A stretch of 64,000 nucleotides of DNA from Arcanobacterium_A bovis (GTDB taxonomy: Bacteria > Actinomycetota > Actinomycetes > Actinomycetales > Actinomycetaceae). The DNA lies in NCBI RefSeq assembly GCF_042655305.1, contig NZ_JBHSLR010000009.1, one strand, 5' to 3'. The position numbers and the translations under genes were made by a program. Under the pieces are notes generated by a model. That model did no database searches. It was not told where the DNA came from and saw only the letters and a program-made list of their open reading frames with translations. Below, piece after piece: positions 8,686 to 16,954 of the stretch. Each line of letters starts with the position of its first letter. Position 1 is the stretch's first letter.

Positions 8686-8784
8686 GTGGTTTATGCATTC
8701 TTACGGCGAGCCGTGAGTGTACCGACATCGGCAGCACGGATAGTAAACACGGGACTGCTACAGCTGTGCCGTAAACATACTTAG
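8686..8784 (+). CDS. Possible 32-residue leader or small peptide
   Basis: A GTG at 8686 preceded by AGAGGGAG at good spacing opens a 33-codon frame ending in TAG at 8784. The product would be basic, beginning VVYAFLRRAVSVPTSAAR, with no recognised family. It lies between the operator-like repeats and the tandem 23-bp array, upstream of the ATPase. It could be a leader peptide, a decayed gene or chance; only the ribosome site and context argue for it. Confidence 0.25.
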   Translation: MVYAFLRRAVSVPTSAARIVNTGLLQLCRKHT

Positions 8785-8788
8785 CCCA

Positions 8789-8880
8789 GCGCCAAAACAC
8801 GGGTTGCTATGGCGCCAAAACACGGGTTGCTATGGCGCCGAAACCCGGATTACTATGGCGCCGAAACCCGGATTGCCCTA
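8789..8880. repeat. Four tandem 23-bp repeats upstream of the ATPase
   Basis: Units lie at 8789-8811, 8812-8834, 8835-8857 and 8858-8880. Units 1 and 2 are identical; unit 3 differs from them at a few shared positions, and unit 4 matches unit 3 except at its end. Each begins with the palindrome-like GCGCC. The array ends 40 bp before the ATPase start codon. A diverged array with a similar reverse-strand pattern occurs at 58871-58930. It may be a protein-binding iteron array controlling the ATPase gene; this is inference. Confidence 0.9.
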
Positions 8881-8920
8881 TCCTTGTATGTACCTAACTG
8901 TAACCGTACGAAGGAAAGCC

Positions 8921-10174
8921 ATGTATCTGCCGCGTGTATTAGATTCAGTTGTTGCTCGGCACCTAGACGGATTCGGTGGAGTGCTTATAGAAGGCGTACG
9001 CGCGTGTGGAAAAACTGAAACAGGCAGGCATCATGCGTCGTCGGAAATCGCACTTGATTCATCGTCATTTGGTATTCGCACTGCATTAGAGACTGATCCG
9101 AGCTTAGTTCTTCAAGGAGAGACTCCACGTCTAATTGATGAGTGGCAAATTGAGCCACTACTGTGGAATGACATTCGGAAAGAAATAGACGCACGCGGAA
9201 AACCTGGGCAGTTTATTCTCACAGGGTCTGCAGTTCCAGCAGATAACGAGCGGAGACACCCTGGTTCGCATCGAATTATGAAGACGCGGATGCGTCCGAT
9301 GACTCTTTATGAAAGAGGGATGGGAACCGCAAAAGTGAGCCTCGAAGGCCTCTTTCGTGGTAGTGCTTTCGAAACGAATCTCGAGCCTGATATTGATATC
9401 CGTGACGTACTCGAGCAACTTATCCATGGTGGTTGGCCAGGTGATTTACGAAAATCTGTTGCTCAAGCTCAAGATGGTCTACAGGCATACATTGACGAGG
9501 TTATCTCTAACGATCTCGATCGTCTCGATAATGAACCTCGTCGTGACCCTATACGGATGTGGGAGCTCTTCCGATCCTTATCTCGCCATGTTGGAACAGA
9601 AGTTCAGTATACGACTATTGCTGGAGATATAGCTGCAACTACTCCGATTACACCGGAAACAGTTGTCGCATATCTGAATACTCTCCAGCGGCTGTTCCTC
9701 TTAGAATACCAAGATGCTTGGGCTCCACACATTCGCTCACGATACGCAGTACGTACCAGTCCGAAGATTCACCTCGTTGATCCAGCCCTAGCTGCTGCGG
9801 CCCTTGGTGTCGGCGTCGACAAGCTCCTCACTGATCTTGAGACAGCCGGGCAGTGGTTTGAATCGTGGGTCGTCCAACATCTGCGAGTTTTCGCTGAACC
9901 GATACGTGGCAGAGTATTGCATTACCGAGACAAATCTGGACGAGAAGCAGACGCTATTGTGATGCTTCCCGACGGATCATGGGGTGCGTTCGAAGTGAAG
10001 CTAGGGCAACGGCAAGTAGAAGCTGGAAAGAACTCTCTTCTCAAGTTTGCTCAAACTATTGACGTAGATAAGACCGGATCACCAGCTTTTCTCGCGGTCG
10101 TTACGGCAAATGGGCCAACAATGAGTGTGGGTGACGGCGTCATCACCTTACCAATCAGCTCTTTTGCACCATAG
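8921..10174 (+). CDS. AAA-type ATPase with DUF4143 domain
   Basis: Predicted P-loop ATPase of the AAA_14/DUF4143 family, common accessory genes in actinobacteria with poorly known function. The start MYLPRVLD at 8921 fits the family and has GAAGGAAAG upstream. Longer frames reaching back into the tandem repeats are unlikely to be coding. Walker A reads GVRACGKT (about residues 23-30) and Walker B LIDEWQ. The C-terminal half carries the DUF4143 nuclease-fold-like segment (GREADAIVMLPDGSWGAFEVKLG). Codon usage is less GC-rich than its neighbours and it lies between a terminator and tRNA genes, which suggests transfer. Confidence 0.85.
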   Translation: MYLPRVLDSVVARHLDGFGGVLIEGVRACGKTETGRHHASSEIALDSSSFGIRTALETDPSLVLQGETPRLIDEWQIEPLLWNDIRKEIDARGKPGQFILTGSAVPADNERRHPGSHRIMKTRMRPMTLYERGMGTAKVSLEGLFRGSAFETNLEPDIDIRDVLEQLIHGGWPGDLRKSVAQAQDGLQAYIDEVISNDLDRLDNEPRRDPIRMWELFRSLSRHVGTEVQYTTIAGDIAATTPITPETVVAYLNTLQRLFLLEYQDAWAPHIRSRYAVRTSPKIHLVDPALAAAALGVGVDKLLTDLETAGQWFESWVVQHLRVFAEPIRGRVLHYRDKSGREADAIVMLPDGSWGAFEVKLGQRQVEAGKNSLLKFAQTIDVDKTGSPAFLAVVTANGPTMSVGDGVITLPISSFAP

Positions 10175-10357
10175 GAATGTAGTGGTTAACGGGACGTATT
10201 CAGCACAGTGCGAGAGAAAATTGGGAGCGTACCAAGAGTGAGAGATTGTAATCATTCACACTGGATCTGCGCCCATATCTTGTGATTATGCTTCGACCTC
10301 TGGTGCTACTTCGACAGTTACGTATAGAAAAATTCTTTGTGAAGGAGGTGACAGTAC

Positions 10358-10693
10358 GTGCCCGAATTAGCGAAGCAAAGTTGCATACACCGTTTATGTT
10401 CAACTTGTAATGCAAAGATTCGAGCAGAATCCTTATGTTTCATGTTTTACTGCGTCGAATGCGGCTTTAAGGGCAGGTGGGAAAACGCTCCTTCTGCACA
10501 GTATTTCACACGTCACCTGCCCCGCAACAACATGCTTCTAAACAGGACATCGCCAGCATCAATCGCAATTCTTGGTGCAAAACCCGCAACTACTGCACAT
10601 ATATCGAGAAGTTGCGAAAACCGCACCAACTTTTCGAGACCTCCAAGTTTCAGGTACGCGAAAAGTGGGCTCAAACTTATCTTCAAAGTTTGA
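10358..10693 (+). CDS. Small zinc-ribbon-like ORF, doubtful
   Basis: A GTG at 10358 follows GAAGGAGGTGA at ideal spacing, one of the best ribosome sites in the window. The first ~35 residues contain C-x2-C pairs (CSTCNAK and CVECGF), as in a zinc ribbon, but no family is recognised. The rest is low in recognisable structure and the last codons run through the tRNA terminator hairpin on the other strand. It may be the intact start of a decayed gene. If the protein is real, the zinc-ribbon part is the credible portion. Confidence 0.35.
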   Translation: MPELAKQSCIHRLCSTCNAKIRAESLCFMFYCVECGFKGRWENAPSAQYFTRHLPRNNMLLNRTSPASIAILGAKPATTAHISRSCENRTNFSRPPSFRYAKSGLKLIFKV

Positions 10694-10700
10694 GCCCACT
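10664..10700 (-). terminator. Terminator of the tRNA-Glu/Gln cluster
   Basis: A perfect 15-bp stem (10664-10678 with 10686-10700) and 7-nt loop. On the minus strand it is followed by TTTTCGCG, so it ends transcription coming from the tRNA genes. Confidence 0.85.
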
Positions 10701-10710
10701 TCATGCGCTG

Positions 10711-10783
10711 TACCCCGTACCGGATTTGAACCGGTGTTACCGCCGTGAGAGGGCGACGTCCTAGGCCGCTAGACGAACGGGGC
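10711..10783 (-). tRNA. tRNA-Glu(CUC), copy 1
   Basis: A 73-nt cloverleaf on the reverse strand. The anticodon loop CTCTCAC gives anticodon CUC, and the D-arm GTCTAGCGGCCTAGGAC and T-arm CCGG-TTCAAAT-CCGG are canonical. CCA is not encoded. It is identical to the copy at 10851-10923. Confidence 0.97.
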
Positions 10784-10850
10784 CTATATGATCGTGAACT
10801 TGCCACGATATTTATATCCCCAACACCAACAAGGCAGTATTGAGAATTCG

Positions 10851-10923
10851 TACCCCGTACCGGATTTGAACCGGTGTTACCGCCGTGAGAGGGCGACGTC
10901 CTAGGCCGCTAGACGAACGGGGC
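10851..10923 (-). tRNA. tRNA-Glu(CUC), copy 2
   Basis: Identical in sequence to the tRNA-Glu at 10711-10783 and separated from it by 67 bp of unrelated sequence. It was probably produced by local duplication and is cotranscribed with tRNA-Gln. Confidence 0.97.
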
Positions 10924-10958
10924 CAAACGCGAAAAACGCGGAAGAATCATCTTCTTCG

Positions 10959-11030
10959 CTGGGGTACCAGGACTCGAACCTAGACTAAAGGAACCAGAAA
11001 CCTTCGTGCTGCCAATTACACCATACCCCA
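10959..11030 (-). tRNA. tRNA-Gln(CUG)
   Basis: A 72-nt cloverleaf with acceptor TGGGGTA pairing TACCCCA, anticodon loop TTCTGGT (CUG) and T-arm loop TTCGAGT. The last anticodon-stem pair (31-39) reads U-U, a mismatch in an otherwise normal tRNA. It lies 88 bp after gltX, fitting cotranscription with it. Confidence 0.95.
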
Positions 11031-11118
11031 TGGTGGTTTGCAGTCTTGTGAACTGCAACGGAATATTATCTTACGCAGAAACCCACCTAGACGCAAACCA
11101 CAGGCTACGTGAGCGTAC

Positions 11119-12627
11119 TCACGCAGAAAGATCTTCCCTGAAGCGTCGAATGCGCTTCACAGCTTCTTCTTTGCCAAGCAAAGCAATTGAGTCAATCACC
11201 GGAAGCGACACATTTGTTCCAGTCATCGCCACAAAAAGCGGTGCGTATGCAAAGCGTGGTTTTACTTCCATACCCTGCACAACTTCAGCGTCAAATGCTT
11301 CCTTGATAGCCTCAGCGGTGAAATCTTCTACGTTCGCAAAGATTTCGGCAGCTTTATCCAGCACAGCAGCAGTGGTGTCTTTCAACTTCGCAACAGCCTT
11401 TTCGTCGTATTCCAACTCATCTGCGGACTTGAACAAGAACGCCATGAGCGCCGGAGCTTCACCCAAAAGCTGGATGCGAGTTTGCACCAATGGAGCCGCA
11501 CCGTCAAGCAAACGCTGGGCTTCGGCGTCGAGATCCTCGTAACGCTCAGCAGCTACTAGACCCTCGCGATGCAAGAACGGAACGAGGCGATCACGCAGGT
11601 CAAGGACGTCCAACCGGCGAATATGCTCAGCGTTAATTGCGATACATTTCTTATCGTCAAAACGAGCCGGATTCGGATTAACATCGGTCACGTCAAACGC
11701 CTGTGCCATTTCTTCGCGGGAGAAGATGTCGTTATCAGGAGAAATAGACCAGCCCAACAGCGCCAAATAGTTAATCAAACCCTCAGGAATCATGCCACGA
11801 TCACGGTGTAGCAGCAGATTAGACTCAGGATCGCGCTTTGAGAGCTTCTTGTTTCCCTCACCCATCACATAAGGCAAGTGTCCGAAAAGCGGCATTTGCT
11901 TTGCAATGCCGAGATCGAGCAACGCACGATACAACACGATTTGACGCGGTGTCGAGGAAAGCAAATCCTCACCACGCAGCACATGGTTGATCTCCATCAA
12001 AGCGTCGTCAACCGGATTGGTAAGAGTGTAAAGCGGATCGCCATTGGCTCGCACGATCACATAATCAGGCACCGATCCTGCCTTAAACGTGATATCTCCA
12101 CGCACGAGATCGGTGAAGGTGATGTCCTCGTCAGGCATACGGATGCGAAGCACAGGTTCACGCCCTTCGGCGCGATAAGCGTCCTTCTGTTCCTGAGTGA
12201 GGTCACGATCGAAGCCGTCATAGCCGAGCTTAGGATCCTCACCCTTTGCGCGGTGACGCTCCTCCACTTCCTCCGGTGTGGAGAAAGACTCATAAGCATA
12301 GCCCGCTTCGAGCAATTTAGCTGCTACATCGCGGTAGATATCCATGCGTTGCGACTGTCGATATGGCTCGTGTGGACCACCAAGTTCAGCGCCCTCGTCC
12401 CAGTCCAAGCCCAACCAGCGCAAAGAGTCGATAATCTGGTGGTAGGACTCCTGTGAGTCACGTGCCGCATCGGTATCTTCAATACGGAAAACGAATGTGC
12501 CACCAGTGTGACGCGCATATGCCCAGTTGAAAAGGCAGGTACGCACCATCCCTACGTGGGGAGTTCCGGTTGGCGAAGGACAAAATCGAACGCGGACGTT
12601 TTCGCCCGTCAAAGCTACAGTATTCAT
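11119..12627 (-). CDS. gltX: Glutamyl-tRNA synthetase
   Basis: Class I aminoacyl-tRNA synthetase that charges tRNA-Glu in the cytoplasm. The HIGH-type motif PSPTGTPHVG is at residues 17-26 and the KMSKS-type motif KLSKR at 261-265. The IEDTD signature is at 49-53. Length 502 aa is normal. It is notable that its substrate tRNA-Glu genes lie directly downstream on the same strand and that glutamyl-tRNA also feeds the heme cluster 16 kb away. If the enzyme is non-discriminating it would also charge tRNA-Gln, which lies in the same cluster; this cannot be told from sequence here. Confidence 0.97.
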   Translation of the reverse strand: MNTVALTGENVRVRFCPSPTGTPHVGMVRTCLFNWAYARHTGGTFVFRIEDTDAARDSQESYHQIIDSLRWLGLDWDEGAELGGPHEPYRQSQRMDIYRDVAAKLLEAGYAYESFSTPEEVEERHRAKGEDPKLGYDGFDRDLTQEQKDAYRAEGREPVLRIRMPDEDITFTDLVRGDITFKAGSVPDYVIVRANGDPLYTLTNPVDDALMEINHVLRGEDLLSSTPRQIVLYRALLDLGIAKQMPLFGHLPYVMGEGNKKLSKRDPESNLLLHRDRGMIPEGLINYLALLGWSISPDNDIFSREEMAQAFDVTDVNPNPARFDDKKCIAINAEHIRRLDVLDLRDRLVPFLHREGLVAAERYEDLDAEAQRLLDGAAPLVQTRIQLLGEAPALMAFLFKSADELEYDEKAVAKLKDTTAAVLDKAAEIFANVEDFTAEAIKEAFDAEVVQGMEVKPRFAYAPLFVAMTGTNVSLPVIDSIALLGKEEAVKRIRRFREDLSA

Positions 12628-12734
12628 CGCTTTTAGTTTACTCCTATTTGGGAGCGAGCTCCTATTTTGGTATGTCTGGTCAATCGATCACGTCAATTGC
12701 GAGGCGGCGGTTCGGTTGCGACGCCGAAACTTTA

Positions 12735-13481
12735 CTACGAAGCGACCACCGGATTGCGCAAATCCCCCATATCGCCGATAGTCACGACGACGTCGTCTCC
12801 AGCGGAAATCGTCAGCGGCTCCATAGCGTCTCCTAGCAGCACAACGTCCCCCGGAAGCAAACTGAAGACCTCGGAAACTTTCGCCACATACGCAACCACT
12901 TTATCGAAGTCTACCGAGATCGTGGCGCGCGTGACGGCGTCGTTGATCTCCGAAATCACTTCGTATTCTCCCGCGGCCAAATTCGTATCGATAATCGGGC
13001 CAAGCGGACACGATGTGTCAAAACCGAAGGCCTGAGCCGGCGAATGTGATGTAAATTCGGGTGCCGACACCGCATTAACAAGTGTGTAACCGAAAATTAC
13101 TTCCTTCGCACGTTCCGCCGGAACATCACGGCACGGACGCGAGATAATCACAGCGAGGTTAGGAGCGCTGGTCACCTGGGTTACCCACTGAGGCAGTACC
13201 ACCGGGACGTCTGCACCCACAACGGCCGTATTCGGCTTGAGGTAGAATCCTGCCGACGACGGCGTCGCCATGTTTTCCTCGAAGCTTCCGATACTCCCCA
13301 CCACCTTTGAACGCGGAAGCATCGGTGCCACCAGGCGCACTTCGTCGCTGTTAAAAATCTGCCCTGTCTGTTCAATTCCTGAGTAGAGAGGATCGCCAGC
13401 AATCACGTGGTAGCGCTGAGCTGGTTCCTCAATAACAGCAAAACGTGGGCCTTGTTCTAATGAGAGTCGCGCAATTTTCAT
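12735..13481 (-). CDS. Fumarylacetoacetate hydrolase family protein
   Basis: Metal-dependent C-C or C-O bond hydrolase/decarboxylase of the FAH superfamily, substrate unknown. The 248-residue product shows the N-terminal barrel (VKL-type start MKIARLSLEQG, SKVVGSIGSFEENM) and the catalytic-domain segments KPNTAVVGADVPVVLP, VIFGYTLVNAVSA and FGFDTSCPLGPII. A gene of this family next to gltX is common in actinobacteria. It ends about 107 bp upstream of the gltX start and is probably cotranscribed with it. The overlapping divergent frame before 13526 on the other strand is not coding. Confidence 0.88.
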   Translation of the reverse strand: MKIARLSLEQGPRFAVIEEPAQRYHVIAGDPLYSGIEQTGQIFNSDEVRLVAPMLPRSKVVGSIGSFEENMATPSSAGFYLKPNTAVVGADVPVVLPQWVTQVTSAPNLAVIISRPCRDVPAERAKEVIFGYTLVNAVSAPEFTSHSPAQAFGFDTSCPLGPIIDTNLAAGEYEVISEINDAVTRATISVDFDKVVAYVAKVSEVFSLLPGDVVLLGDAMEPLTISAGDDVVVTIGDMGDLRNPVVAS

Positions 13482-13525
13482 GTTTCAAGCCTAAACCACA
13501 AGTGCACGTATGCCACAATGTCCAT

Positions 13526-14434
13526 GTGAATATTTTATCTCCCGACGAATGGATGCCCCGCTGGTTACACCATGATGAGCAGAGCCGCGCCCGAACTGCG
13601 GACCACATCGCGCGTCGCAAGCGCGGCGAAAAGAATCCCTTAGAGGACTTTTTGTGGAACTACTATCCGCTTCGCCCCGGTCGTTTCCATACGTGGTATC
13701 CGGGTATTGACGACGACGGTGCAGTAGCGCTCCAGCGTCCGGCGTCGTCGCTTTCAGATGCACGCGCATACTGGAGCAAAATCGTACAATCGCGCTGGTT
13801 TTGCCATTCCGACGACGAAACGTACTGTTACCTTGACCTCGAAGCGTTCACGCAGCACAGAGCGCACGGGATCAGTTTTCTGCGCACATTGCTGAGAAAA
13901 GTGCAAGATACTCAGCCAGTCTTTGGATGTTTGGGCTGGCACGAACGGGCTATGGCGTACAAAATCGACACTCTGCGGCACCCGCTCCCTTTGCGTCTCG
14001 GCACTGAGACGACAAATACGCTCGTGGAGCAAGCACACATTCGCTGCACGCATTTTGACGCTTATCAGTTTTTTAGTCCAGCAGCTGTAGAGCTCAACAC
14101 GGTTAAACCAACCTACGATTCAGTTTTGGAATTCGAGCAGCCCGGATGCATCCACGTGAGTATGGACTTGTTGCGCGCCTGTATCCAGCTTGGGCCGCTT
14201 ATTCCTGGCGAGCTTTTAATCGAAAGCTACGACCTAGCGTTACGGGCACGCACGATTGATATGGCCGCTTCGCCATATGATTGTTCAACGCTCGGTTTGG
14301 CCCCAATCCAGATTGAAACTTCCGCGGGTAAAGCACAATATATCCAAGCACAGCAGGAGCTCACCGAGCTGGCACGCCCTCTGCGCGCCAAAATCCTAGC
14401 GATTCTTGATAAAGTGCCTAATATTGCTGGATGA
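13526..14434 (+). CDS. Actinobacterial 3-methyladenine DNA glycosylase-like protein
   Basis: Matches an actinobacterial family usually labelled 3-methyladenine DNA glycosylase, though direct biochemical support for that label is thin. Recognisable segments are ILSPDEWMPRW, NPLEDFLWNYYPLRPGRFHTWYPG, GISFLRTLLRKVQDTQPVFGCLGWHEWAM-like (here GCLGWHERAMAYK) and the C-terminal SPYDCSTLGLAPIQIETSAGKAQYI. The GTG at 13526 gives about 302 aa and fits the family start; earlier in-frame starts overlap the divergent FAH gene's promoter. No clear ribosome site is seen, so the start is uncertain. Confidence 0.7.
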   Translation: MNILSPDEWMPRWLHHDEQSRARTADHIARRKRGEKNPLEDFLWNYYPLRPGRFHTWYPGIDDDGAVALQRPASSLSDARAYWSKIVQSRWFCHSDDETYCYLDLEAFTQHRAHGISFLRTLLRKVQDTQPVFGCLGWHERAMAYKIDTLRHPLPLRLGTETTNTLVEQAHIRCTHFDAYQFFSPAAVELNTVKPTYDSVLEFEQPGCIHVSMDLLRACIQLGPLIPGELLIESYDLALRARTIDMAASPYDCSTLGLAPIQIETSAGKAQYIQAQQELTELARPLRAKILAILDKVPNIAG

Positions 14435-14575
14435 TGCACCGTTCGTAACGCACAAATTTTGGGGAGATCCAGCTGCACCAACATACGATGACAAGATGGA
14501 ACGCTTATGTCACGTTTGGTGTCACTGGGATTTTGCCCGCCTGACCTTTTGGCTCTATCAAGCCATTCTAACTGG

Positions 14576-14657
14576 TGCGCGAGGAGGGACTTGAACCCTC
14601 ACGTCCTAAGACACTAGAACCTAAATCTAGCGCGTCTGCCAATTTCGCCACTCGCGC
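14576..14657 (-). tRNA. tRNA-Leu(UAG)
   Basis: An 82-nt cloverleaf with a long variable arm, acceptor GCGCGAG / CTCGCGC, anticodon stem CTAGA/TCTAG and loop TTTAGGT giving UAG. CCA is not encoded. Confidence 0.96.
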
Positions 14658-14770
14658 GCGGCATATGATCCAAGGTCAGCACTGCCAACACTGTTCCAAC
14701 CTAAGAATCGAACACCGTTAAGTGTAGCGATAAAATCGCAATATGCAAAAACCGGACAACTGATGTGTTG

Positions 14771-15250
14771 CTATTTATCAATCCCGAGCTCTTTACGGAG
14801 CCTCGCAACGTGCCCGGTAGCTTTAACGTTGTACTGCGCGAGTTTCACAGTACCGTCCTTACCGATCACCACAGTGGAACGAATCACACCACGGACAAGC
14901 TTGCCATAGTTCTTCTTTTCACCATAGGCTCCCCATGCCTCCATCACTTCCTTATCAGCGTCAGAAGCGAGTGGGAAATTCAGCGATTCTTTATCGGTAA
15001 ATTTCTGCAAAGACTCGATTTTATCAGGCGAAATACCAATAACGCTATATCCCGCACTCGCCAGTGAGCTCTCTGAATCGCGGAAGTCACAGGCCTGCTT
15101 GGTGCAACCTGGAGTCATCGCCCGCGGATAAAAGTAAACGATCACACCGGCGTCGGCCGCCTTGAGAGCTTCGCTCAACGTGACGTGACCGCCGTCAAGC
15201 GTCGGAAGCGTAAAATCAGGCGCCTTGTCCCCGACTGTCAATTGAGGCAT
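14771..15250 (-). CDS. bcp: Thioredoxin-dependent peroxiredoxin, Bcp/PrxQ type
   Basis: Cytoplasmic thiol peroxidase that reduces hydrogen and organic peroxides. The 159-residue length is typical. The active site YPRAMTPGCTKQACDFRD has peroxidatic Cys49 and a likely resolving Cys54, the C-x4-C spacing of atypical 2-Cys BCP enzymes. The N-terminus VGDKAPDFTLPTLDG is standard. A membrane protein gene starts about 15 bp upstream on the same strand, so the two are probably cotranscribed. Confidence 0.95.
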   Translation of the reverse strand: MPQLTVGDKAPDFTLPTLDGGHVTLSEALKAADAGVIVYFYPRAMTPGCTKQACDFRDSESSLASAGYSVIGISPDKIESLQKFTDKESLNFPLASDADKEVMEAWGAYGEKKNYGKLVRGVIRSTVVIGKDGTVKLAQYNVKATGHVARLRKELGIDK

Positions 15251-15264
15251 CGTATTCTCCTTAA

Positions 15265-15579
15265 CTACTCAGTGAATGTTGTTATATAAAGCTGCAAGCT
15301 AATAACCAGCACAAAAATAATAAATCCAGCGATCATCGGAATGATCCCGAACGACGTCGGCACCACGAGTCCCATCGCGAGCGCACCAGCAGCGCAAAGC
15401 ATCGGCCGCCCGGTTCGTGCGCCAAAGAGCGTGACACCAAAAGCTGCCAAGCCCATAATCGACACTCCAACCGACGCCGGTTCAAGCCCTGCTCTCACAA
15501 CGGTAATAACACCCAAAACGAGCATAATTGCCGAAAACGCCACGCAAACGCCAAGCAAAGGCACCAAATATTTCTTCAC
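15265..15579 (-). CDS. Small membrane protein of unknown function
   Basis: The product is about 104 residues with four hydrophobic segments: YLVPLLGVCVAFSAIMLVLGVITVV, VGVSIMGLAAFGVTLFGA, MLCAAGALAMGLVVPTSFG and MIAGFIIFVLVISLQLYI. It is therefore a predicted polytopic inner membrane protein. The GTG at 15579 (VKKYLV) puts the first helix directly after a basic start. A GTG at 15636 would add 19 residues but has a poorly placed ribosome site. It lies immediately upstream of bcp. No family is recognised with confidence. Confidence 0.6.
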   Translation of the reverse strand: MKKYLVPLLGVCVAFSAIMLVLGVITVVRAGLEPASVGVSIMGLAAFGVTLFGARTGRPMLCAAGALAMGLVVPTSFGIIPMIAGFIIFVLVISLQLYITTFTE

Positions 15580-15707
15580 ATATTCACTCTGCCATAGCGC
15601 CCATAGAATTAGCACACCAAATTCACAAAAACGCACTTCCGTTCACTAGCTGCCAAATATCAGCGGGAATCTACCTCTCACGGCATCGTTACTGGCACAA
15701 TCGAATT

Positions 15708-16238
15708 ATGAACGAAATCGCTCCAGGAGATATGGAACCCTGGCTCTCGCCTGAAGAGCTCGAGTTTGTGCGCAACAAGGTGCCAATGCTCTATGTAGAC
15801 ATCGTTCCAGTTCGGCTGAACGAAGACGGTCACATCGAAGCAATTGGATTAATCCTATGCATGAACGACGACGTTCTCTCCCGTTCCCTTGTTAGCGGTC
15901 GCGTTTTGTACCACGAGTCCATCCGCGATGCGCTGGTGAGGCATATCGATAAAGATTTGGGTTTGATGGCCTTGCCTCAGCTTCCCACGTCAATCGTGCC
16001 TTTTACTGTTGGAGAATACTTCCCCACCCCTGGCGATGCTCTATACGATCCTCGCCAACATGCAGTGTCGTTGGCGTATGTGATTCCGATGAACGGCGAC
16101 TGCACCCCACAAAACGACGCCTTGGAATTTTCTTGGTTCACACCGGGCGAAGTTGCAACTCCAGAGTTACAAGCCGAGATGAGCGAGAGCCAGGCGCGCA
16201 TCTTGCGCCGGGCTCTCGCTCATCTGACTTGCTTCTAG
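15708..16238 (+). CDS. NUDIX-like hydrolase, DUF4916 type
   Basis: The 176-residue product resembles the actinobacterial DUF4916/NUDIX-like family. Features are MNEIAPGDMEPWLSPEELEF at the N-terminus, VPMLYVDIVPVRLNEDGHIEAIGLI as the first strands, and a C-terminal AVSLAYVIPMNGDCTPQNDALEFSWFT segment. A canonical NUDIX box (GX5EX7REUXEEXGU) is not seen: the region reads GRVLYHESIRDALVRHIDKDLG, which keeps only part of it, so catalysis is uncertain. The ATG at 15708 fits the family start. It is convergent with rdgB. Confidence 0.75.
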   Translation: MNEIAPGDMEPWLSPEELEFVRNKVPMLYVDIVPVRLNEDGHIEAIGLILCMNDDVLSRSLVSGRVLYHESIRDALVRHIDKDLGLMALPQLPTSIVPFTVGEYFPTPGDALYDPRQHAVSLAYVIPMNGDCTPQNDALEFSWFTPGEVATPELQAEMSESQARILRRALAHLTCF

Positions 16239-16273
16239 CACAATGTGCTCATTATGTGCAGGGTTATATACCT

Positions 16274-16888
16274 TCAGTCTTTTATTAGCTCCGCTACCAG
16301 TGGGGCAATTTGCGAAAACGCATTATTACGGTGCGAGATCTGATTCTTTTGCTCCGCATCAAGTTCTGCGAGCGTCACATCCATACCCTCAGCTTGGAAG
16401 ATTGGATCATATCCAAATCCTCCGCATCCAGCGCGCTCAAACCGCAAAGCGCCAAACACCTGTCCGATTTTTACAAACTCACGCCCATCGGGCAGCACTA
16501 ATGCAGCAGCACAAGTAAAGTTCGCTCCGCGATGCTCGCTCGGCACATCAGCTAACTGAGCGAGCAAAAGGTCGAGGTTGGCGGTGTCGTCGCCATGTCT
16601 CCCACTCCAACGCGCGGAGAAAATACCAGGTGCCCCACCGAGCACATCCACACAAATACCCGAATCGTCAGCTACCGCAGCAATCCCAGTATGAGCCACT
16701 ATTTGCCTCGCCTTAATGAGTGCATTTCCAGCAAAAGTTACCGCATCTTCAACTGGCTCTGGCAGATCGGAAGAACGCGCCGATTGGATCTCAGCCACAT
16801 CAAGACTCGGAATCTGAGCCTTGAGGATCTGTCGCAACTCCTCTACCTTGTGTTCATTACGAGTGGCAAGCACAAGCTTTGTAGTCAT
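16274..16888 (-). CDS. rdgB: dITP/XTP pyrophosphatase (HAM1/RdgB)
   Basis: House-cleaning enzyme that hydrolyses non-canonical purine NTPs such as dITP and XTP to monophosphates. The 204-residue product begins TTKLVLATRNEHKVEEL, has the ADDSGICVDVLGGAPGIFSARW active-site loop, and the C-terminal GFGYDPIFQ and SHRNNAF motifs. It ends the minus-strand run clpS-DUF2017-murI-MBL-rph-rdgB, an order widely kept in actinobacteria. Confidence 0.96.
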   Translation of the reverse strand: MTTKLVLATRNEHKVEELRQILKAQIPSLDVAEIQSARSSDLPEPVEDAVTFAGNALIKARQIVAHTGIAAVADDSGICVDVLGGAPGIFSARWSGRHGDDTANLDLLLAQLADVPSEHRGANFTCAAALVLPDGREFVKIGQVFGALRFERAGCGGFGYDPIFQAEGMDVTLAELDAEQKNQISHRNNAFSQIAPLVAELIKD

Positions 16889-16954
16889 TTTTCCTCATTC
16901 ATCAAGCAATCATTGTGGCAATTGCGCATTTTATTCGTCACACGCAATCCACAA

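Noticed and set aside
8804..8920. Longer ATPase frame starting inside the tandem repeats
   Set aside because: Its codons come from the repeat array and do not resemble the family N-terminus, which begins at 8921 with a ribosome site.
13445..13525. Upstream extension of the glycosylase-like gene
   Set aside because: It overlaps the FAH gene start on the opposite strand and the family begins near ILSPDEW. A GTG at 13526 suffices.
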